Positions 17,239-26,220 of a DNA stretch of 64,000 bases are shown here, piece after piece. The first letter of the stretch is position 1; each line of letters starts with the position of its first letter. Source of the DNA: CALCCV01 sp964388665 (GTDB taxonomy: Bacteria; Bdellovibrionota; Bdellovibrionia; Bdellovibrionales; Bdellovibrionaceae); contig CAYMBJ010000001.1 in the NCBI GenBank assembly GCA_964388665.1, positions 1 through 64,000 of the forward strand, read 5' to 3'. Position numbers and translations under genes: made by a program. The notes beneath the pieces are model-generated. The model made no database searches, was not told the origin of the DNA, and worked only from the letters and a program-made list of their open reading frames with translations.

Positions 17239-17556
17239 AGCCAATCTTTTTTGGAAGTCGCAATTGTGCAAAATTTCTCGGCGAAAATTCGCCGCCATTC
17301 AGATTGCACTGCGAAAAATCAGAGAAAATTATTTTGATCCTAACCATTAGAGCCACTAGAGCAAAAATCCCCAGAAGGCCTTAAAATCGATTTCGGTTCC
17401 ATTTTGGCATCACCCTGCCAGTCCCTTCGACAATAATTTGCACGGAGTTCCAAAGTCTCCTCCAGTTTGCACTTGTATCTCTTCAAAATATCTATTGAAA
17501 CTGGGTCGCGCCATCAGGCCGTGGGATAAATAGGGATATTTTAAAGGGGGAATGGA
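17239..17556. other. Intergenic region, 318 bp
   Basis: No gene. A compact palindrome CGGCGAA-AA-TTCGCCG at 17279-17294 could form a hairpin after the barrel gene but has no T-run behind it. The rest is a leader for the subtilisin gene, closing with TTAAAGGGGGAATGG as ribosome binding site. I recognised no riboswitch. Confidence 0.5.
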
Positions 17557-19473
17557 ATGATGAAAAGCCACTTATTAGGGTTGTTTTTGGGCAAACTTTT
17601 CAACGAGTGCAAGGCAAAATCAGGCAAATTGGGGACGACTGGCTCTATTTTGGCACTGGCCCTTTTTGTGAGTGCAGGCGTTGGGATGGTACCACAGATC
17701 ACTCTTGCAAAAAGTGCAGCGAGCACTGCAGAGAGTATGAACTTGAACAAAAAGTCGAGAGCAATGGTTGTGCTTAGAGATCGTCAGGAATTCCTGAGCC
17801 TGAGCAAAGCGTATCGACAAATTCTGACGGCAAATGAATCAAACCTTTTTGAATCTTTGGGCGGGAAGCAGCTCTCTGGTGCGAATGAGATGAAGACTCA
17901 AGTGACATTAAAAGACCTTGCTTCTCGTGGCCTTCAGTATGGCTTGAAGAATCGCAATCTTTTTTCGAACACTTCAGCAAAGGTCGAAACCTCTCTCAAT
18001 CAGTTGAACACCTTTGTTCTCACCGAAACTGATGATTCTGAATTGGCGGCATTGGCGCAATCACCTGGCGTGGCGTTGGTAGAAAAAGAAGTGATTCATC
18101 CGCTCCCAGAGCTGGTTCGTCGTGGTTTTTTTAAACGACTACAGGATGACAGTGCAGCTGAGGCAGTCCGTGCATTGGGTAAGCCATGGGGCATTGACGC
18201 CATTCATGCGCGAGAAGCTTGGGCAAAATCCAATGCCGGAGCTGGAGTGCGAGTGATGGTGCTAGACACAGGGATCGATCGTGATCATCCGTCTTTGGCT
18301 ACAGCGTTTGAGCAGGGCAAAGATTTTGTTGGCGATGCCAATGGCCCTTACGAATATGCGGACAGCATGGGGCATGGTTCTCATGTATCTGGAACAATTG
18401 CAGGCTTTCATGATTTGACCTCCGGTTTCACAGGTGTGGCACCAGCGGCTAAGATTCTTGCTGGTCGTGTTTGTGGCGCTAAAGGCTGCAGCAACATCGC
18501 GATTGCCTCAGGTATCGATTGGGCGGTTGCCGAAAAGGTTTCTGTTATCAATATGTCTTTGGGCGGCGCCTGGAGCACTCCTGCCGAACGAAATGCCATT
18601 GAGAAAGCAGAAGAGGCTGGTGTAAGTGTAGTTGCCGCTTCAGGAAATGACGGCACCAATCGTGTTGGCTATCCGGCAGCACTGCCAACAGTCATCGCCG
18701 TGGGGGCCGTGGACTCCACTCTGAAAAAAGCAGAATTCTCTCAATATGGACCCGAGCTCGACATTGTTGCTCCGGGTGTAGCGGTGCTGTCCGCAGTACC
18801 TCAGAGTTCTGGCCGTGAGTCCAAGGTGGAAATCGCAGTCGGTGGTGAGGCCTTTCAAGAGGTCAAGAGCACTTCCTTTTCTGGTGCAAAGGAAGTCACT
18901 ACCGCGATTGAGAACAATTTGGTATTTGCGAAGTTAGGAACGGCTGAGGATTTTCAAGCGGTAAATGTTAAGGACAAGTTTGCCTTGGTTCAGCGTGGTG
19001 AAATCAAGTTTGCTGACAAAGCAAAAAACGCGCTGGCATCGGGAGCGAAGGGTCTTGTTATTTTTAATAACGTCGAGGGCTTGATTCAAGGGAGCGTTAC
19101 AGATGATGGCAGTACACTGGACATCGGTATCGCGATGATTGAGCAGACTCATGGTGAAAGACTTCGTGATGCTCTAGATCGAGGTGAAAGTGCCACAGCA
19201 CGCTTGCAGACAATGATGACAGACTATGCCAGCTGGGATGGAACCTCTATGGCAACTCCGCATGTGGCAGGCGTTGTGGCTTTGGTTCGCGCTGCAAATC
19301 CAAGTCTGACTCCAGCTGAAATTCGCGAACTCATCAAGGTGACGGCGGCTCAGCCGGCATTCCCAAACACACTCAATGAATATGGCGCAGGAATTGTCGA
19401 TGCGAAAGCGATTGTTGATGCTGCTCAGGTGGGAGTGATTGCGAGCCGACTCAAACAAGCTGCGGGATTTTAG
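17557..19473 (+). CDS. Secreted subtilisin-like (S8) serine protease with PA domain
   Basis: A 638-residue exoprotease preceded by GGGGGAA. Order: signal peptide (about residues 1-50, with ILALALFVSAGVGMVPQITLA), an I9-type propeptide (MVVLRDRQEFLSLSKAYRQI), then the S8 catalytic domain. The triad is visible as Asp in VMVLDTGIDRDHPSLA, His in SMGHGSHVSGTIAG and Ser in GTSMATPHVAG. A protease-associated (PA) domain is inserted between His and Ser (FALVQRGEIKFADKAKNALA, GAKGLVIFNN). Expected to self-process and be secreted, degrading proteins outside the cell or in prey. A strong intrinsic terminator follows at 19609-19635. Confidence 0.93.
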   Translation: MMKSHLLGLFLGKLFNECKAKSGKLGTTGSILALALFVSAGVGMVPQITLAKSAASTAESMNLNKKSRAMVVLRDRQEFLSLSKAYRQILTANESNLFESLGGKQLSGANEMKTQVTLKDLASRGLQYGLKNRNLFSNTSAKVETSLNQLNTFVLTETDDSELAALAQSPGVALVEKEVIHPLPELVRRGFFKRLQDDSAAEAVRALGKPWGIDAIHAREAWAKSNAGAGVRVMVLDTGIDRDHPSLATAFEQGKDFVGDANGPYEYADSMGHGSHVSGTIAGFHDLTSGFTGVAPAAKILAGRVCGAKGCSNIAIASGIDWAVAEKVSVINMSLGGAWSTPAERNAIEKAEEAGVSVVAASGNDGTNRVGYPAALPTVIAVGAVDSTLKKAEFSQYGPELDIVAPGVAVLSAVPQSSGRESKVEIAVGGEAFQEVKSTSFSGAKEVTTAIENNLVFAKLGTAEDFQAVNVKDKFALVQRGEIKFADKAKNALASGAKGLVIFNNVEGLIQGSVTDDGSTLDIGIAMIEQTHGERLRDALDRGESATARLQTMMTDYASWDGTSMATPHVAGVVALVRAANPSLTPAEIRELIKVTAAQPAFPNTLNEYGAGIVDAKAIVDAAQVGVIASRLKQAAGF

Positions 19474-19608
19474 ATTCTGTAGAGCAAGAAGGAGCAAGCA
19501 TTTGAAGTCGAGTTTTATAGAGTGCGACACAGATAGCGATTTCTAATGCCAGATAAAAAAATTTTTTAGAATACCAATTTTTTAATAAATTTCGAGATCA
19601 GATCAAGC

Positions 19609-19635
19609 AAGGGGCCATGGAAGGTCCCTTTTTTT
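19609..19635 (+). terminator. Intrinsic terminator after the subtilisin gene
   Basis: AAGGGGCC-atggaa-GGTCCCTT forms an 8-bp stem (one G-U) with a 6-nt loop and is followed by a run of seven T (19629-19635). It lies 136 bp downstream of the subtilisin stop. Confidence 0.85.
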
Positions 19636-19659
19636 ATTTCCACCTATAAAATCAATTCT

Positions 19660-19697
19660 GAGGAGCCTGTGTCTGAGTTTTTCAGGGCCCGTTAATA
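19660..19697. repeat. CAGGCTCC repeat, short form (copy R3)
   Basis: GAGGAGCCTGTGTCTGAG then TTTTTCAGGGCCCGTTAATA, the same orientation as R2 with a diverged second unit. It lies between the subtilisin terminator and lon. The remainder of the 375-bp intergenic stretch (19474-19848) holds a possible lon promoter near 19709 (TTGACG) but no good -10. Confidence 0.7.
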
Positions 19698-19848
19698 AAA
19701 ACCCCGACTTGACGCTGGTCAATTCGGACCCATCCTATTACTAGGGCGTAGTTTATCTAGATTTCAACTGGTAACCTTAGCAGATGAGCCAAAGAAAGAG
19801 TGAGCTACCCAGTGAGTTGTACAGACGAATTTTAGGAGGAGGAAGTTT

Positions 19849-22272
19849 ATGTCCTTTCCAGCAGGAAAAATACCGGTTCTCGCATTGCGCAACACTCTGT
19901 TGTACCCAGGCGTTCAACAGGCCATACGTGTGGGGCGCGAAAAAAGTGTCAAGGCTCTGCAGCAATCCTTTGAAGCAGGAAATTGGATACTGACACTTGC
20001 ACAAAAAAATCTTGAAGAGGTGAACACCGCTGCAGATGGCCTTTATACAGTGGGCACTCTAGCAAAAATTGAAAATGTTCGTGGCAATCAGGAACAGGGA
20101 TTTCATATCATTTTGCGAGGCTACAGCCGCATGAAGGTTTCTGAGCTTAGCGAAGAGGATGGCTATTTAGAGGCCATGGCGAGTCAAGAAAATGACATTG
20201 TGGATATAGATACGGTGACTCAGCAGGCGTTGCTGAGTTCAGTGAAAGAGATCTCTAAAGAGGTGATAGAGCTCATCCCCGGAAATATGGAGCAGCTTAA
20301 AGAAATCGTCGAAGGTGTTGAAGATTTAAATTTTCTGGTCCACCTTTGCGCGACCCATGCTGAATTTCCAATTGCGGACAAGCAAAAGATTTTGGAAACG
20401 GTGAATCTCAAAGATCGCGTGATGATGCTGTTGAATTTGCTGACCGATCTTAAAGAAAACTTGAAGGTGCAGGCAAAAATTCGCGATAAATTGTCAAAGC
20501 AATTTGGCGAAAGTCAGCGACAACTCATCTTAAAGGAGCAACTCAAGGCCATCAAGGATGAGTTGGGCGAAGGTGACAGCGCTGCTGATGCAGATTTTGA
20601 AAAGAAAATTGAGGCCGCGCAAATGCCAGCTGAAGCCAAAAAGTTGGCAGAAGCACAGATGCGTCGCTTGAAAGAGACCAATCCGGCCTCGCCTGAATAC
20701 CAGGTGATCCGGAATCACTTGGACCTGATGGTTGCGTTGCCATGGAGTCAATCCTCTGAGCAAAAAGAAATCGACCTAGATGCAGCAGAAAAGATTCTCA
20801 ATCAGGATCACTATGGCTTGGACAAAATCAAAAGAAGAATATTGCAACATCTTTCTGTGATGAAGCTTACAAAAAACAAGACGGGCGGCATACTCATGTT
20901 CATTGGCCCTCCCGGAGTTGGTAAAACCTCTCTGGGCCAGAGCATTGCCAAAGCCTTGGGGAGAAAGTATTTGCGAGTGTCCCTCGGGGGTGTGAGAGAT
21001 GATTCCGAAATTCGCGGTCATCGACGCACCTACATTGGCTCCATGCCAGGACGAATTATCAATAGCCTAAAGAGAGCCGGAGAGAATAATCCTGTCTTTA
21101 TTTTGGATGAAATCGATAAAATGGGCAGGGGCTTTACGGGCGATCCCGCCAGTGCACTCTTGGAAGTTTTGGATCCAGAGCAAAACACCAACTTTTTGGA
21201 TCACTACCTGGACACTGGCTTCGATCTGTCCAAAGTCTTGTTTGTTGCCACGGCAAATAGTCTCGAGGGAATTCCGGCGCCGCTATTGGACCGAATGGAA
21301 GTGATTGAGGTTTCTGGATATACTTTTTCAGAAAAATTTCACATTGCTAAAAATCATTTGATTCCAAGCTTGCTGGAGGATTTTGGCCTAACCAGCAAAC
21401 AAGTGAATATTTCTGATGAGGCGTTGATGTCGGTGATCTCAACCTATACAAAAGAAGCTGGGGTTCGAGAATTGAAACGTAAGATTTCACAGATGCTCAG
21501 AGCCATGACTGAAAAAGTGGTTCGCGATCTGAAAGAATCGCATCGAATTGAATTGAGCGATCTCGAATCGCTTCTGGGAAAGCCGTCCTTTCAACCAGAG
21601 CTTGCAGAAGTCACCTTGGTACCTGGAGTGGCCACGGGAATGGCTTGGACTCCGGTCGGCGGCGATATTCTCTTTGTGGAAAGCGTGTTTATGGATGGCA
21701 AAGGGCAGTTGATGACGACGGGTCAGCTGGGCGATATCATGAAGGAGTCGGCGCAGATTGCTCTCACTTTGCTGCGATCGCGCCTCCCATATTTTGCCGC
21801 ACGAATGGATTTTTCGACCAAAGACATTCATGTGCATGTGCCAGCAGGAGCCATCCCAAAAGATGGACCATCGGCAGGGGTCACACTGTTGGCCTCGCTT
21901 GCGAGTTTGATCGTTGGTCGACCCATTGATTCCAAGTTGTCTATGACCGGTGAAATCACCTTGCGTGGTGCCGTTATGCCAGTGGGCGGTATTAAAGAGA
22001 AGGTTTTGGCGGCCCACCGAGCAGGCGTGACAAGAGTGCTTCTGCCTCAGAAAAATGCGAAGGATTTGGACGACATTCCTGCAGAAATTCGTGGTGAGCT
22101 GAAGTTCTTTTTTGCGGAAACTATCAACGATGTGCTTAAGGTCGCGCTAGGACTCGACATGAAGGACATGGATTACCCGGCAATAGATGCAGGCCAGGCT
22201 CTGATCTCTCAACCCGGAGGTGGAAGCAAAGGGCAGGGTTCGTCGAGTGACGGCGCCTCATTTGATTCGTAA
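19849..22272 (+). CDS. lon: ATP-dependent protease Lon
   Basis: An 807-residue LonA protease. The N-terminal substrate-binding domain begins at FPAGKIPVLALRNTLLYPGV; the AAA+ module has Walker A GPPGVGKTSLGQS and Walker B FILDEIDKM; the C-terminal peptidase has the catalytic Ser in PKDGPSAGVTLL and Lys in GGIKEKVLAAHRAG. It degrades misfolded and regulatory proteins in the cytoplasm. The ATG at 19849 follows an unusually strong AGGAGGAGG site at a good distance. Transcribed alone; a CAGGCTCC repeat and terminator insulate it from the subtilisin gene. Confidence 0.98.
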   Translation: MSFPAGKIPVLALRNTLLYPGVQQAIRVGREKSVKALQQSFEAGNWILTLAQKNLEEVNTAADGLYTVGTLAKIENVRGNQEQGFHIILRGYSRMKVSELSEEDGYLEAMASQENDIVDIDTVTQQALLSSVKEISKEVIELIPGNMEQLKEIVEGVEDLNFLVHLCATHAEFPIADKQKILETVNLKDRVMMLLNLLTDLKENLKVQAKIRDKLSKQFGESQRQLILKEQLKAIKDELGEGDSAADADFEKKIEAAQMPAEAKKLAEAQMRRLKETNPASPEYQVIRNHLDLMVALPWSQSSEQKEIDLDAAEKILNQDHYGLDKIKRRILQHLSVMKLTKNKTGGILMFIGPPGVGKTSLGQSIAKALGRKYLRVSLGGVRDDSEIRGHRRTYIGSMPGRIINSLKRAGENNPVFILDEIDKMGRGFTGDPASALLEVLDPEQNTNFLDHYLDTGFDLSKVLFVATANSLEGIPAPLLDRMEVIEVSGYTFSEKFHIAKNHLIPSLLEDFGLTSKQVNISDEALMSVISTYTKEAGVRELKRKISQMLRAMTEKVVRDLKESHRIELSDLESLLGKPSFQPELAEVTLVPGVATGMAWTPVGGDILFVESVFMDGKGQLMTTGQLGDIMKESAQIALTLLRSRLPYFAARMDFSTKDIHVHVPAGAIPKDGPSAGVTLLASLASLIVGRPIDSKLSMTGEITLRGAVMPVGGIKEKVLAAHRAGVTRVLLPQKNAKDLDDIPAEIRGELKFFFAETINDVLKVALGLDMKDMDYPAIDAGQALISQPGGGSKGQGSSSDGASFDS

Positions 22273-22314
22273 GGTGATTCCTGATTGACATTTTGAACCT
22301 TGGAGAGCCTTGAT

Positions 22315-22854
22315 ATGGATCTAGAAAGGAAGTTAAAAGTGACATTGATGACGAAAAAGATAGGTTTAGGCCAAAACGAGCGACGCTTCATTATTGCCCG
22401 AGCTTTTGTGGCTTTGGCAACAATTCTTTTGGTTGGCCTGGGAGCCAATAAGGCTGCGGCCGAAGGGGAGTCCGAAGACATGCCCATGGAGGGAATGCAC
22501 ACCGAAGAGATGCGCGAAGGAGAGATGCCCCACCAAAATATGTATGGAATGCCTGGCCACGGGCCTTGCCACGATGAGGTGCAGAAATTGTGCAGTGGTG
22601 TAAAGCCAGGAGAAGGACAAATTCGCAAGTGCATTAAGGAGAATAAGGATAAATTCTCTGATGAGTGCAAAACAAGAATGGCTGAGATCAAAGAGCAGGC
22701 TAAGGAAATGAAAGGCGAGTGCGCGGCCGATGCTAAAACCATCTGTGGTGGTAAAAAACGCAAAGAGCTTCGCAAGTGTTTAAAGGAAAATATGGCAAAG
22801 CTCTCGCCCGCTTGCAAAGCGAGTGTTCAGGCCGTTCGCAAGTCGCGCAAATAA
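22315..22854 (+). CDS. Exported Cys-rich-repeat (GLG1-like) protein
   Basis: A 179-residue exported protein. ATG 22315 has GGAGAG 7 nt upstream; a long signal-like helix is at residues 27-46 (FIIARAFVALATILLVGLGA). A Met/Glu/His-rich linker (MPMEGMHTEEMREGEMPHQN) follows and then two copies of a 'PCHDEVQKLCSGVKPGEGQIRKCIKEN' type unit: the second is GECAADAKTICGGKKRKELRKCLKEN. This matches the Cys-rich repeat of Golgi glycoprotein 1 (PF00839) found in many proteobacterial periplasmic proteins, function unclear. The Met/His-rich linker could bind copper, which is speculative. Its last 28 bp overlap the 3' end of the convergent epimerase gene. Confidence 0.8.
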   Translation: MDLERKLKVTLMTKKIGLGQNERRFIIARAFVALATILLVGLGANKAAAEGESEDMPMEGMHTEEMREGEMPHQNMYGMPGHGPCHDEVQKLCSGVKPGEGQIRKCIKENKDKFSDECKTRMAEIKEQAKEMKGECAADAKTICGGKKRKELRKCLKENMAKLSPACKASVQAVRKSRK

Positions 22855-23876
22855 AAGCTCACTGTTTTTTGAATGCCTTCGGTGACGGAGACTTGAGGAT
22901 CATACCCCAATAGATTCTTGGCCAGCGAAATGTCAGCGCACGAATGTTTAATGTCACCCGGTCGCTCAGGTCCATAAATCGGCGGGCGCTCGCTGGCAGC
23001 GGCTTTGCCCAGAATCTCTTGGCTCAGTTGATTCATTGCCGCCTGAATTAACGACCGAAGTTGCTTTAGGTCGGTGCTTTCACCGCAGGCGATATTAAGA
23101 CATTGGCCGCTGACCTTGGCCGCGGGCGCCAAACAGGCGAGAAGATTGGCCTGAACAACATTATCTATGTAAGAGAAATCTCGACTGGTGCTGCCATCAC
23201 CATGAACTCGCACGGCCTCGCCCTTGGCAATGGCTTCTATCCAAAGTGGAATCACAGCTGCATACGGACCATCTGGACTCTGTCGAGGGCCAAAAACATT
23301 AAAGTACCGCAGTCCCACCGTCTCAAATCCGTAACTCTTTGCAAAGGTCTGTGCGTAAATTTCGTCGATACGTTTGGAAGCGGCATAGGGAGACAGAGGC
23401 TGGCCAAGTTTGTTTTCTTGATTGGGAAGCTGATTGATATCTCCGTATATTGAGCTACTGGAAGCATATACAAAACGCTTCACACCATTTTGTTTTGCTG
23501 TCGTTAGAATTTTGATAAAGCCATCAACATTGGCTGCATGGGTATTTAAGGGTTCGGCGATAGAGCGAGGCACTGAGCCCAGCGCTGCCTGATGCAATAC
23601 GAAATCAACTCCTTGAGTCGCGGCGAGGCAAGTGGCTTCGGAGCAAATGTCGCCCTCAATAAATGAGAAGCTTTTCGTGCTACCGAATTCCTTTTGAATG
23701 TCAGCAATGTTTTTTCGTTTCCCAGTAGAAAAGTTATCGAGGCCCACGACAGTTTGCCCAAGGCTGAGGAGCCTAAAGCAGAGATTGGAGCCAATAAACC
23801 CAGCGGCACCAGTCACCAACCATTTATAAGATTGCGACTCAAGTGCTGCAATGGATTGGGTGCTATTCTGATTCAT
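22827..23876 (-). CDS. NAD-dependent sugar epimerase (UDP-GlcNAc 4-epimerase-like)
   Basis: A 349-residue extended short-chain dehydrogenase. The N-terminal NAD motif TGAAGFIGSNL and the FSTGKRKNI segment resemble WbpP/TviC-type UDP-N-acetylglucosamine 4-epimerases; the catalytic SSSSIYGD and YAASK (YxxxK) motifs are present, as is GLRYFNVFGPRQSPDGPYAAVIP. It probably supplies an epimerised nucleotide sugar for surface polysaccharide. Its start overlaps the upstream deacetylase stop by 4 bp (ATGA), so both are in one operon. The 3' end overlaps the convergent Cys-rich gene by 28 bp. Confidence 0.88.
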   Translation of the reverse strand: MNQNSTQSIAALESQSYKWLVTGAAGFIGSNLCFRLLSLGQTVVGLDNFSTGKRKNIADIQKEFGSTKSFSFIEGDICSEATCLAATQGVDFVLHQAALGSVPRSIAEPLNTHAANVDGFIKILTTAKQNGVKRFVYASSSSIYGDINQLPNQENKLGQPLSPYAASKRIDEIYAQTFAKSYGFETVGLRYFNVFGPRQSPDGPYAAVIPLWIEAIAKGEAVRVHGDGSTSRDFSYIDNVVQANLLACLAPAAKVSGQCLNIACGESTDLKQLRSLIQAAMNQLSQEILGKAAASERPPIYGPERPGDIKHSCADISLAKNLLGYDPQVSVTEGIQKTVSFYLRDLRTA

Positions 23877-24799
23877 GTGTTTTTCCTTTTTGCCAAGTGA
23901 TCACGGCAAAATTCTTTAAAATCGATTCGTGGAATCAATAATGGATCACTGTTGTTATCAACATCTTCGGGAATTGTGGTGAAGGCAAGTTCATATCCCA
24001 TTTGCTGCGCAATTTTTGGGGCGAGACTGCCTATATGTGCGGCTTCGCCGTAAGGATAGGCGAGGGTGAGTGGGCTAGGAGCAAAGTGCTGAACAACGAA
24101 ATCTTTGCTCTGCTGAAGCTCCTGAATAAGTTCATTCTTCGGCAAAGTGCTGACAGCTCTGTGGGTGAGAGTGTGAGATCCCAAGGTCCATTTTAGCCCC
24201 TGCAGTTCCTTCATCATATCCATTGTCATGACGGAATATTTTTCGTCTTTCGCCATGTATTTGCAAAGATCAGCGGTATCGACCTTAAGGGCCTCGATAA
24301 GTGCTCTGTGAAGGGCTTCGCGTTCGTGCGCCGGGGCGACCTTGAATTTGAGTTTGACCTTTTTCATGGCCACGATTTTTTCTTTTTCAGTGTACAGAGG
24401 CAGTGGTTCAGAAAAACTCGACAGCAATAGCTCCTGCACTTTGGTCAAGCGAATGGCCACTTCGATTTCTAAAAAATGAAAATAGTGATGATTCTCGCGG
24501 TCGCCAACCACAAAGGGCGGATTGACGAAAATGGCCGCGTCGAGATTGAGCTGTTTCAAAATGGGCAAGCCATATTGGTAGACGCCTTGAAAGCCGTCGT
24601 CAAAGCTCAAAGTCACTTGGCGTGGATCAAATTGACTGTTCTTGTAGTTGGCTAGGAACTGCGAAAATGAGATAATCTCATAGTCCTCTGCCGTGGCCGC
24701 AAGGAAATCCGTAAATTCTTGAACAGATATTCGCGAACACTTTTTATCAAAGGCGTCTGGCTGGTTTTTAACAACATTGTGCAAACAAATGACTTTCAT
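23873..24799 (-). CDS. Polysaccharide deacetylase (NodB-like)
   Basis: A 308-residue carbohydrate esterase 4-like protein, from the ATG at 24799 preceded by GAGGAG at good spacing; the open frame continues to 24847 without a signal. It begins MKVICLHNVV and contains the NodB first motif TLSFDDGFQGVYQYGLPIL (the Asp pair) and a second motif SHTLTHRAVSTL (HxxxH-type metal ligands, here SHTLTH). It would remove acetyl groups from a polysaccharide or lipid-linked sugar. It has no signal peptide, suggesting a cytoplasmic substrate, as in surface-sugar gene clusters. First gene of an operon with the epimerase; divergent from a glycosyltransferase gene. Confidence 0.87.
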   Translation of the reverse strand: MKVICLHNVVKNQPDAFDKKCSRISVQEFTDFLAATAEDYEIISFSQFLANYKNSQFDPRQVTLSFDDGFQGVYQYGLPILKQLNLDAAIFVNPPFVVGDRENHHYFHFLEIEVAIRLTKVQELLLSSFSEPLPLYTEKEKIVAMKKVKLKFKVAPAHEREALHRALIEALKVDTADLCKYMAKDEKYSVMTMDMMKELQGLKWTLGSHTLTHRAVSTLPKNELIQELQQSKDFVVQHFAPSPLTLAYPYGEAAHIGSLAPKIAQQMGYELAFTTIPEDVDNNSDPLLIPRIDFKEFCRDHLAKRKNT

Positions 24800-24949
24800 G
24801 AGCTCCTCTTGCCGCATTCTATTATATTTGAGAAAAACTTTGAACACTTTTGTTGGAGGCAGCTAAAATGTACAGGTTGTCACTCGCTACTATCGATTCA
24901 CTGGGGTTGACGGAATGTTCAGAATTGAAAAAGTGAAGGAAGGGAAAGC

Positions 24950-26191
24950 GTGAAGCAACCACTGCCGCAAAAACAGCCGCACAAGCATTCTCATTATAAG
25001 TCCTCCAAAAAACCAAAGATTGCCCTTTTGATTGAAGAGCCATCGGTGGTTGGAGGAATTCAGTCTGCTGCCGCTCGACATATACGATTGTTGCAGAAGC
25101 ATTTTGAACTCATCCCCGTTTGTTTTGATAAAACTCGAAATCAAAATGATTGGCATGGCCGTCGGGAAAAGCTTCCTGGTTTTGGCGGCAGTGGGTATCA
25201 GATTTTCACTGCCGATCTCAAGTGCGACAGCCGCCTGAACGAAGGCAGCTTGGACTACATCCGCTATGACATGCGCTTTCGCTCAATGGCGGATCACCTG
25301 ATTGAGATAATCAAAGAAGAGCAAGTCCAAATGATTCACGCCTTTGGTCAATTTCACCAAAGGGGTGTCATTGCCGCTTTCGCGGCTGCAAAATGTGCAA
25401 TTCCTTATATGTTGTCTTTTCGTGGTGTGGACCTCGAGACGCGAATTTTTGATGACAGTTTGCAACAGGTGCATGCGTCTCTGTTGGGCGCCAAAAAAGT
25501 CGTTTGTGTTTCTGAAGATTCCGCTAAACTCGTAACGAGTTTATTTCGCCCTAACTGTGAAGTTCATGTGATCAGAAATCATTTTGATCCCAGCCAATTT
25601 GTTGAGGAGCGCGTGGACTACCCCTTTCTCAAAGGCGTTCAGTGGCCAGTGCTGGGTTGCTTTGGTAAATTCAGACGAGTGATGGGTGTTGATTTCTTGC
25701 TGAAAGCCTTTGAAACATTGAATGAACGTCAGCCGACGGTGCTTTTGATGGTCGGGGATTTACAAAAACGTGAGTCAGAGTATTACAATGGCCTCATCGA
25801 GCAGACTCAATTTTCAGAGAGAATTTTGCGAATTGCCAATGTTCCTCATAAGAGAATTTTAAATTACATGAAGCTTTGCGACGTGATGGTGTACCCTTCC
25901 ATTTCAGATGCATCGCCAAATAAGGTGCTAGAAGCGATGTATGCCAAAGTGCCTATCGTATCCACGTTGGCTGGTGGCATCCCGGAGCTCGTGAGAAATA
26001 AAAAAGATGCACTGTTGGTGCCCGCGAGATCAGCAAAAGCCTTGGCAAAGGCCTGCCAGCAACTTATTGACGATCCAACGCTGGCCAAACCTTTAGTGGC
26101 CAGCGCTTACCAGCGAGTCACCAATGAGTTCAAGTCAGAAAATGAAGCGCCTCTGTGGCTAGACGTGTATCAACAGGCTCTGAGAGGTTAG
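24950..26191 (+). CDS. Family 4 glycosyltransferase (GT-B)
   Basis: A 413-residue GT-B fold enzyme starting at GTG 24950 behind GGAAGGG. N-terminal acceptor domain begins KIALLIEEPSVVGGIQSAA, and the donor-sugar domain shows the GT4 signature VMVYPSISDASPNKVLEAMYAKVPIVSTLAGGIPELV with the paired Glu (the second in IPELV context). Transfers a sugar from a nucleotide donor to a growing glycan on the cytoplasmic face. Together with the divergent deacetylase/epimerase and the polyprenyl sugar transferase at 32022 it suggests a dispersed surface polysaccharide locus. Confidence 0.88.
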   Translation: MKQPLPQKQPHKHSHYKSSKKPKIALLIEEPSVVGGIQSAAARHIRLLQKHFELIPVCFDKTRNQNDWHGRREKLPGFGGSGYQIFTADLKCDSRLNEGSLDYIRYDMRFRSMADHLIEIIKEEQVQMIHAFGQFHQRGVIAAFAAAKCAIPYMLSFRGVDLETRIFDDSLQQVHASLLGAKKVVCVSEDSAKLVTSLFRPNCEVHVIRNHFDPSQFVEERVDYPFLKGVQWPVLGCFGKFRRVMGVDFLLKAFETLNERQPTVLLMVGDLQKRESEYYNGLIEQTQFSERILRIANVPHKRILNYMKLCDVMVYPSISDASPNKVLEAMYAKVPIVSTLAGGIPELVRNKKDALLVPARSAKALAKACQQLIDDPTLAKPLVASAYQRVTNEFKSENEAPLWLDVYQQALRG

Positions 26192-26220
26192 GTAAAATTA
26201 CCTTGCATTCACTCAAATTC

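Noticed and set aside
17400..17556. Riboswitch before the subtilisin gene
   Set aside because: I compared the 318-bp leader with c-di-GMP-type and other common consensus loops from memory and saw no convincing match.
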